Positions 6,148-10,335 of a stretch of 10,335 bases of DNA are shown one piece after another. Every line of letters begins with the position of its first letter. Position 1 is the stretch's first letter. The notes under the pieces were generated by a model. The model did no database searches, had not been told where the DNA came from, and saw nothing but the letters and a program-made list of their open reading frames with translations. The stretch is from Myxococcales bacterium (lineage in GTDB: Bacteria; Myxococcota_A; Polyangia; Polyangiales; JADJMO01), in the NCBI GenBank assembly GCA_021783935.1, contig JAJXTK010000173.1, positions 1 to 10,335 on the forward strand. The letters run 5' to 3'. A program made the position numbers and the translations under genes.

Positions 6148-7722
6148 TCAGAGCAGCTCGCCGAGCTTCGACGCGAGCGAGCCGCCGCCGAAGAGCGCCC
6201 GCGCTCCCTTGAAGGCCCACTTGAGCAGCTCCGGCGTGTAGGGGAACCAGATCGGATCGCGCTCGAGCGAGGGGACGCGATCGACCATCACGTGGCGCAC
6301 CTCGCACATCTCGCGCAGCGCGTCCTCGCCGTGCACGCGGCCGATGCCCGACTGCTTCACGCCGCCGAACGGCGTCTCGGGGCAGGCGTGGTTCACCAGC
6401 ACGTCGTTGACGAGCACGCTGCCGGCGACGACGCGCTCGGCGATGCGGCCGCCGCGCTCGCGATCCTTGGTGAACACGTAGGCGTTGAGGCCGAGGTGCG
6501 AGTCGTTCGCGAGCGCGATCGCCTCCTCTTCGGTCGAGACCTTCATGAACGGGACGATCGGCCCGAAGATCTCCTCGGTCATCACCGTCATGCGGTGATC
6601 GCAGCGCGCGAGGATCGTCGGCTCGAAGAACATCCCCTGCCCCGCGCGGCGCTTGCCGCCGGCGCGCAGCTCGGCCCCCTTGCCGATCGCGTCGCGCAGG
6701 TGCGCCTCGGCGATCTCGAGCTGCTTCGGGAAGGTCACCGCGCCGACGTCCACCGACGCGCTCTGCGGGTCTCCCTGCCGCAGCTCGGAGACCAGGCCGA
6801 CCACGCGCTCGAGCAGTCGATCGTGGATCGCCTCGTGCGCGTAGACGCGCTCGACCGACACGCAGATCTGCCCGCTGTTCGCGAAGCCGCCGAACACGAT
6901 GGCCCGCGCCGTGCGTTCGACGTCGGCGTCGGCGCACGCGATGAGCGGCGCCTTGCCGCCGAGCTCGAGGGTGCAGGGGATCAGCCGCTCGCCGCACATC
7001 GCCGCGACGCGCTTGCCGGTGGCGACGCCGCCGGTGAAGACGATCTTGTCCACCCCCGCGTCGATGAGCGCCGCGCCGGTGCCGCCGTAGCCGTGGACGA
7101 CCTGGAAGAGGTCCTCGGCGAGCCCCGTCGCGTCCCAGATCTCCTTGGCCTTCTGCAGCACGAGCGGCGTCACCTCGCTAGGCTTCACCACCACCGCGTT
7201 GCCGGCGATCAGCGCCGCGATCGCGTCGCCCATCGTGATCGAGAAGGGGAAGTTCCAGGGGCTGATGATGCCGACGACGCCGCGCGGCGCGTAGTGCACG
7301 TGCGCGCGCTTGTGCTTCATCAGGTGCATCTCTATCTCGCGCCGCGCGAGGCTCTTGCCGGCGCGCTTCGCGTAGTACGTCGTCAGGTCGGCGATCGGCG
7401 CGACCTCGTGCAGCAGCGCCTCCTGCTTCGGCTTGCCGCACTCGCGTGAGATCAAGTCGACGACCTCCTCGGCGCGGTCGACGAGCGCGCCGCGATAGCG
7501 CAGGACGCGCTCGCTGCGCTCGGCGAGCGGCAAGAGCCCCCAGGCCTCTTGCGCGCGACGCGCCCGTGCGACCGCGCCCCGCACCTCCTCGGGCGAGGAG
7601 ATCGGCACCTCGCCGAGCAGCACGCCGGTCGCGGGCGCATGGCTCTGCAGGACGTCGTGGCCGCGCCGATCGGTCGTCGCGGTCGAGCGGGCTTCGCCTT
7701 GTCGGGTGCTCGGGGTCGCCAT
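6148..7722 (-). CDS. NAD(P)-dependent aldehyde dehydrogenase family protein
   Basis: 524 residues. The ATG at 7722 is preceded by GGAGGAG (7725-7731). All hallmarks of a working aldehyde dehydrogenase are visible: PWNFPF with Asn157, the cofactor-binding Lys180 (VVVKPSE), FTGG at 229-232 with the nucleotide-binding loop, ELGGK with general base Glu253, GQIC with nucleophile Cys287, EEIFGP (383-388) and PFGGVKQSGIGR near the end. The enzyme oxidises an aldehyde to a carboxylate using NAD(P)+. Substrate cannot be read from the sequence. A tail of about 40 residues with WFPYTPELLKW and an amphipathic FKGARALFGG stretch recalls members acting on hydrophobic aldehydes, which is only a hint. The first about 25 residues are polar and poorly conserved-looking. 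It heads a possible operon with the PilZ and TPR lipoprotein genes and is divergent from the 155-residue unknown. Confidence 0.95.
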   Translation of the reverse strand: MATPSTRQGEARSTATTDRRGHDVLQSHAPATGVLLGEVPISSPEEVRGAVARARRAQEAWGLLPLAERSERVLRYRGALVDRAEEVVDLISRECGKPKQEALLHEVAPIADLTTYYAKRAGKSLARREIEMHLMKHKRAHVHYAPRGVVGIISPWNFPFSITMGDAIAALIAGNAVVVKPSEVTPLVLQKAKEIWDATGLAEDLFQVVHGYGGTGAALIDAGVDKIVFTGGVATGKRVAAMCGERLIPCTLELGGKAPLIACADADVERTARAIVFGGFANSGQICVSVERVYAHEAIHDRLLERVVGLVSELRQGDPQSASVDVGAVTFPKQLEIAEAHLRDAIGKGAELRAGGKRRAGQGMFFEPTILARCDHRMTVMTEEIFGPIVPFMKVSTEEEAIALANDSHLGLNAYVFTKDRERGGRIAERVVAGSVLVNDVLVNHACPETPFGGVKQSGIGRVHGEDALREMCEVRHVMVDRVPSLERDPIWFPYTPELLKWAFKGARALFGGGSLASKLGELL

Positions 7723-7825
7723 CTCTCCTCCAGAGGTCCTCGGGTGCGGGGGTATCTCGCCGGACCGGCCTGCTGCGGGCGGACCGACCGTCCGAGCAAC
7801 CTACGGCGCCCCGCGTCGCCTTTCA

Positions 7826-7856
7826 ACGTATGTTCTGCGTTTGCAGAACAACACGT
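7826..7856. promoter_or_regulatory. Inverted repeat TGTTCTGC-GTTT-GCAGAACA, candidate operator or leader hairpin
   Basis: The 8-bp arms at 7831-7838 and 7843-7850 match perfectly around a 4-base spacer. The symmetry continues as ACGT on both sides (7826-7829 and 7853-7856), offset by one base. It lies in the AT-rich island about 110-130 bases upstream of the aldehyde dehydrogenase ATG. A dimeric repressor or activator site is the simplest reading. No T-tract follows, so a terminator is unlikely. The regulator is unknown. Confidence 0.45.
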
Positions 7857-7935
7857 AAGCATATGACGTTTCTAGTACTTTTTGCCGCCGTCGGCGTGTT
7901 CGGTAGAGGTTTCCCTTGACGTGTGGGGCGGACAC

Positions 7936-7947
7936 CCACGATCGTGG
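7936..7947. promoter_or_regulatory. 12-bp perfect palindrome CCACGATCGTGG
   Basis: A gapless palindrome about 95 bases upstream of the chosen start of the 155-residue gene and 15 bases after a TTGACG. Its place in a divergent promoter region makes a binding site possible, but short GC-rich palindromes also occur by chance. Confidence 0.25.
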
Positions 7948-8040
7948 TGCAGCGCCTTCGCATGTTCCGCGGCGAAGCGCGTCGCCCAGAAGGGCCCCGA
8001 CGCGCACGGCCGCGGAGGGCTCAGCGCCTGCCATCCCCGC

Positions 8041-8508
8041 ATGAACTCCTCGCAGCCCCCGACGATCCAAGAGCTCAAGAAGACGCTCGTCGCCGCGGGG
8101 CTCGAGATCTTCCGCACGCGTCCGGACGCCGTCCACCTCGCCGAGCGCCCGCGACCGAACCAGATCCTCGACGCGGGAATCTCGGTGCGTCCGGCGGGTC
8201 CGCCGCACATCGACGGCGCCATGGAGCTGCGCGTGGTGCTGCGCTGCCAACGGAGCGACTTCCCGCGCGAGACGCCCGATCAGCTCTGGGGGCGTGTGCG
8301 CGTGATCGCGGGCGTGGACATCCTGCCGGCGGGGTACGCCGAGATCGAGCAGCGCGAGCTGCCGGTCGCCGATCCCGGCGACAAGTCCCGCACCCTCGAC
8401 GTCTGGTACGAGCTGGTCTTCGCCCGTGTGCTCGGCGACGTGCAGGCGACGATCGAAGAGGCGAAGCGGCTGCTGCCGGTCGACAAGTTCGTCAAGGGCA
8501 CGCAGTAG
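8041..8508 (+). CDS. Hypothetical protein, 155 residues, family not recognised
   Basis: A probably cytoplasmic protein: no signal peptide, membrane segment or cysteine cluster (a single Cys, in LRCQRSD). It starts with a helix (TIQELKKTLVAAGLEIF), passes through a middle rich in beta-type stretches (MELRVVLRC, GRVRVIAGVDIL) with a charged loop DPGDKSRT, and ends in a strand and helix, DVWYELVFARV then VQATIEEAKRLLP. Codon choice is strongly G/C-ending, like confirmed neighbours. The frame remains open upstream to an ATG at 7882, but the extra residues look non-coding and would lie in the AT-rich promoter-like island, so the ATG at 8041 is preferred; no clear ribosome binding site precedes it. 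It stands alone, divergent from the aldehyde dehydrogenase and convergent with the Mla-like operon. No function is proposed. Confidence 0.75.
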   Translation: MNSSQPPTIQELKKTLVAAGLEIFRTRPDAVHLAERPRPNQILDAGISVRPAGPPHIDGAMELRVVLRCQRSDFPRETPDQLWGRVRVIAGVDILPAGYAEIEQRELPVADPGDKSRTLDVWYELVFARVLGDVQATIEEAKRLLPVDKFVKGTQ

Positions 8509-8596
8509 CCTCCATCGACCAGCCTCCTCCGAATCTGGGGACGACGCGCGAGAGGCTCGGTCGGTCTCGGAGGAAGTCCACGGCCTGCCGGTGGCC

Positions 8597-8612
8597 GGCC
8601 GCGGTCGCGGCC
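8597..8612. terminator. GC hairpin between convergent genes, weak terminator candidate
   Basis: GGCCGC (8597-8602) and GCGGCC (8607-8612) can pair around a GGTC loop, just beyond the 3' end of the minus-strand gene that stops at 8623. In the same 114-base gap TCCTCCGA (8525-8532) and TCGGAGGA (8567-8574) form a wider inverted repeat. Neither has a T-tract, so termination is inferred from position. Confidence 0.3.
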
Positions 8613-8622
8613 TTGGCTGCGG

Positions 8623-8955
8623 CTACTTCGGCCCACGCCACCGCTGGATGCGCCGCGGCCAGCGGCCACCCCCCTCGTCGGCCGGCGTCTGCGTCGCGAG
8701 GCGGAATGCCTGCTTGCCGAGCTGCTCGAGGAAGCTCTGCTCCGCGCGCCCGAGCGGCTCGTTCACCTTGTTGTCCTCATTAGCCTTGTTCACCACGATG
8801 CGCGTCGCGCCGGACGCCGCGTCGATCTCGAGCGCCACGGCCAGGTCGTGGTCGGGGAAGTGGGCGAAGCCCCGGTAGCGCGCGATCGCCGCGACCTCCT
8901 GGAGCTCGAGCGCGACGCGCAGGCCTCGCTCCGGGCGCACGCCGGCGATGCTCAC
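8623..8955 (-). CDS. Hypothetical protein, 110 residues, translationally coupled to the MCE gene
   Basis: The GTG start overlaps the stop codon of the preceding MCE gene as GTGA (8952-8955), a typical coupling arrangement, and this is the main support for the gene. Codons are strongly G/C-ending, as in neighbours. The protein has no signal peptide or membrane helix. Visible features are a mixed first half (RVALELQEVAAIARYRGF), a beta-like stretch ALEIDAASGATRIVV, a charged NKANEDNKVNE segment, a helix AEQSFLEQLGKQAFRLAT and a basic, Trp-containing end (WPRRIQRWRGPK). No family is recognised. Its position after an MCE protein suggests an accessory role in lipid transport, perhaps at the cytoplasmic side, by inference only. 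It converges on the 155-residue unknown. Confidence 0.7.
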   Translation of the reverse strand: MSIAGVRPERGLRVALELQEVAAIARYRGFAHFPDHDLAVALEIDAASGATRIVVNKANEDNKVNEPLGRAEQSFLEQLGKQAFRLATQTPADEGGGRWPRRIQRWRGPK

Positions 8956-10079
8956 TTGCCGCTGCTCGCGGGCGCGGGGGGCGGCTCGGTCGCCGGGCTC
9001 GATTTCCCCTCGTCTTGCTTGATCGTGTAGCGAACCAGCGCGCGCAGCACCTGGTTGCGATCGATGTTGCCCAGCACGGTCTTCAGATCCTCGTAGATCG
9101 ACGGATCGACCAGGAGCGCGCCGAGGGTCCCCTTGCCGGCGCGGACGTCGGCGATGATCTGGCGAAGGTCGGCGACCATCGCCGCGGCGTCGCGCTGCAT
9201 GGCGCCGCCCGACTCGCCGTAGACGAGCTCGTGGAGGAAGCCCTTGCCGGTGCGGACCTCCTTCATCGTGCTCGCGAGCTCGTCGCTCGTGCGACCGAGG
9301 TTGCCGACCAGCGCGTCGCCGTCCTTGGAGTACAGAAGCGCGTGCAACAAGCCAGGGCCGCTCTTGGCCTGCGAGAGCAGCCCTCGCACGTCGCCGGCGA
9401 CGTGCTCGAATTGCCGCCCCGCGCGCCCGGCCGACACGATCGTCTCGTCGAGGTGGTCGGCCATCTTCGGATCGCTGAGCAGGCGGTGGACGAAGCCGTC
9501 GTTGGCGGCCGCGTCCTCGAGCAGCTTGCGGACGGCCGCGACGCTCGCCTTGAGATCGCCGGAGACCTTGTCGTCGCTCAGCGCGCCGGTCGCCGCCTTG
9601 ACGTTGAGCAAGACGTCCTTGGTGAGATCGAGCAGGTCGCTCGCCTTGGCGAAGTACCTGGTCATGTCCTCGGGCGCCTTGGCCGCGACCTCGCCGCCGA
9701 CCGGGATGCGCGGTCGCCCCTCGCCGCCGAGCGAGACCTCGAGCATCTTGTCGCCGAGCAAGCCCTTGTTCGAGATCGTGACCACGGAGTCGTCGTGGAT
9801 GCGATCGTAGGCCGAGGCGTCGACGTCGAAGACGACCTGCAGCTCGCGATCGCGCGCGTCCTTCGAGAAGCCGACGCTGCGCACCGTGCCCACGTCGACG
9901 CCGCCCATGCGCACGGGCGCGCCCGACTTGAGGCCCGAGATGTCCGAGAAGTGCGCGTGCAGCTCGAAGTGGCGCCTGAACAGCCCGCGCTCATCGCCGA
10001 CCAGGAAGATGATGATCCCGGCGACGATCAAGCCGAAGAGGACGAAGGCGCCGACCTTGATCTCGCGTTTGACGGGCAC
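8952..10079 (-). CDS. mlaD: MCE/MlaD family lipid-transport protein, membrane-anchored
   Basis: 375 residues from a GTG start. A short basic N-terminus leads into one membrane helix (about 11-27) and then a single MCE domain (about 38-118), recognisable from FSDISGLKSGAPVRMGGVDVG and the following VRSVGF and GLLGDKMLEV strands. MCE proteins form hexameric rings in the periplasm that pass phospholipid between inner and outer membranes, working with an MlaE-type permease and MlaF-type ATPase. The rest is a long helical region, about twice the length of E. coli MlaD overall. It has four similar segments: GFVHRLLSDP (195), GLLHALLY (243), GFLHELVYG (280) and GTLGALLVDP (317). The end is Pro/Ser/Ala-rich. 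The ABC ATPase lies upstream and the coupled small gene overlaps its stop. The symbol refers to the family role, not strict orthology. Confidence 0.93.
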   Translation of the reverse strand: MPVKREIKVGAFVLFGLIVAGIIIFLVGDERGLFRRHFELHAHFSDISGLKSGAPVRMGGVDVGTVRSVGFSKDARDRELQVVFDVDASAYDRIHDDSVVTISNKGLLGDKMLEVSLGGEGRPRIPVGGEVAAKAPEDMTRYFAKASDLLDLTKDVLLNVKAATGALSDDKVSGDLKASVAAVRKLLEDAAANDGFVHRLLSDPKMADHLDETIVSAGRAGRQFEHVAGDVRGLLSQAKSGPGLLHALLYSKDGDALVGNLGRTSDELASTMKEVRTGKGFLHELVYGESGGAMQRDAAAMVADLRQIIADVRAGKGTLGALLVDPSIYEDLKTVLGNIDRNQVLRALVRYTIKQDEGKSSPATEPPPAPASSGK

Positions 10080-10102
10080 TGCGCGTCTCTTGTAACCCGC
10101 AC

Positions 10103-10151
10103 GCGCGCTTCGGAAAAGCCTGCGGTGCGGGAGGGCTGCGCCGAAGCGCGC
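10103..10151. other. Long intercistronic inverted repeat between ABC ATPase and MCE genes
   Basis: GCGCGCTTCGG (10103-10113) and CCGAAGCGCGC (10141-10151) are perfect 11-bp complements; an inner AGCC/GGCT pair (10117-10120, 10134-10137) extends the hairpin. It sits in the 99-base gap before the MCE start. The right arm also belongs to a 14-bp palindrome GCGCGCCGGCGCGC (10146-10159), so two exclusive folds are possible. No T-tract follows. It may tune downstream expression or mRNA stability. Confidence 0.5.
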
Positions 10152-10178
10152 CGGCGCGCGACGAATGTCAGCGGTCGG

Positions 10179-10335
10179 TCACCCCGAGGTCGCGAGCAAC
10201 GTCGCGACGTCCTCGGCGTGGGGCGCGATCCCCTTGATGAAGTTCTCGATGCGCGGATCGTCCGACTCGCGGAAGACGTCGGGCGGACCGTGCAAGAGGA
10301 TGCGCCCCTTGTAGACGAACGCGAGGCTGTCGCTG
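10179..10335 (-). CDS. ABC transporter ATP-binding protein, MlaF-like (partial, C-terminal 51 residues)
   Basis: Only the last 51 codons lie in the window; the gene continues past the right edge. The visible sequence starts DSLAFVYKGRILLHGPP, the post-switch strand and turn seen at the C-terminal end of ABC ATPases (D-x-x-A-x-x-x-x-G-R-I-x-x-x-G-P), then SDDPRIENFIKG, the 'dP.v..F..G' ending common in MlaF-type subunits. Walker A, signature and Walker B motifs are outside the window, so the family assignment rests on this tail and on the MCE gene 99 bases downstream. The expected role is ATP hydrolysis at the cytoplasmic face to drive lipid transport through an MlaE-type permease, which would be encoded beyond the window. 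The stop codon is TGA at 10179-10181. Confidence 0.85.
   Translation of the reverse strand, partial: SDSLAFVYKGRILLHGPPDVFRESDDPRIENFIKGIAPHAEDVATLLATSG

Larger units (their letters stand above)
7723..8040. other. Divergent intergenic region with an AT-rich island and several palindromes
   Basis: These 318 bases lie between the aldehyde dehydrogenase start and the 155-residue gene. About 7821-7920 is strikingly AT-richer than its surroundings, as expected for a promoter region. It contains the inverted repeat at 7831-7850, CATATG and AGTACT palindromes, and TTGACG at 7916-7921 without a convincing -10 partner. Flanking elements are CGGAC-N5-GTCCG (7780-7794) and CCACGATCGTGG (7936-7947). No gene is supported here. 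Confidence 0.6.

Noticed and set aside
3557..6241. 894-codon plus-strand open frame
   Set aside because: Antisense shadow of the TPR lipoprotein and PilZ genes; Arg-rich with no domain, while the minus strand shows a lipobox, TPRs and PilZ motifs.
5738..6997. Fusion of the PilZ domain to a long N-terminal region (419 codons)
   Set aside because: The upstream part is another frame of the aldehyde dehydrogenase gene with Arg/Ala-rich translation; the ATG at 6076 gives a normal-size PilZ protein.
6292..7449. 385-codon plus-strand open frame
   Set aside because: Antisense of the aldehyde dehydrogenase, whose catalytic motifs are all intact on the minus strand.
7863..7919. 18-codon hydrophobic mini-frame in the AT-rich island
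   Set aside because: It translates to a short hydrophobic peptide, but has no clear ribosome binding site and such short frames arise by chance.
7916..7943. TTGACG as the -35 box of a promoter for the 155-residue gene
   Set aside because: At 16-18 bases spacing no acceptable -10 hexamer is present, so no promoter is called.

Overview
The window is very GC-rich with strongly G/C-ending codons. It carries gene families typical of myxobacteria: a secreted protein of tandem 8-cysteine modules, a membrane-anchored Ser/Thr-kinase-like protein with a Pro/Ala-rich tail, a small PilZ protein, a large TPR lipoprotein and an MCE/Mla-type lipid-transport operon. A myxobacterium, perhaps of the Polyangiales/Sorangium side, is the best guess. 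This is inferred from gene content and composition only; there is no marker gene.

Layout. (1) 1-1350, minus strand: N-terminal 450 residues of a cysteine-rich repeat protein, probably a lipoprotein, running off the left edge. (2) 1351-1756: a divergent intergenic region with three copies of CGACTGCC, two of them forming a perfect inverted repeat. (3) 1757-3445, plus: a kinase-like membrane protein with a degraded glycine loop. (4) 3446-3460: a short convergent junction, with a perfect 8-bp hairpin at 3452-3471 whose loop holds the stop codon of the next gene. (5) 7722 to 3461, minus: three co-directional genes, aldehyde dehydrogenase, PilZ protein and TPR lipoprotein, with gaps of about 70-75 bases. 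(6) 7723-8040: a second divergent intergenic region with an AT-rich island, a perfect 8-bp inverted repeat and a 12-bp palindrome. (7) 8041-8508, plus: an unrecognised 155-residue protein. (8) 10335 to 8623, minus: an Mla-like operon comprising the C-terminal end of an ABC ATPase, a 99-base gap with a long inverted repeat, an MCE-domain (MlaD-like) protein, and a 110-residue unknown whose GTG start overlaps the MCE stop codon (GTGA).

How the genes may work together. The right-hand block is an outer-membrane lipid-transport module: the ATPase powers an inner-membrane permease that would lie beyond the right edge, and the anchored MCE protein handles lipid in the periplasm. The small coupled gene is a candidate accessory factor. 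The aldehyde dehydrogenase, PilZ and lipoprotein genes could be co-transcribed, but no known pathway links them. The Cys-repeat protein and the kinase-like protein share a divergent control region with repeated motifs, so they may be co-regulated. There are no tRNA or rRNA genes, mobile elements or CRISPR arrays. No complete, obviously novel system is visible; the most promising leads are the Cys-module protein with its divergent pseudokinase-like partner, the coupled small gene in the Mla operon, and the two repeat-bearing divergent intergenic regions.
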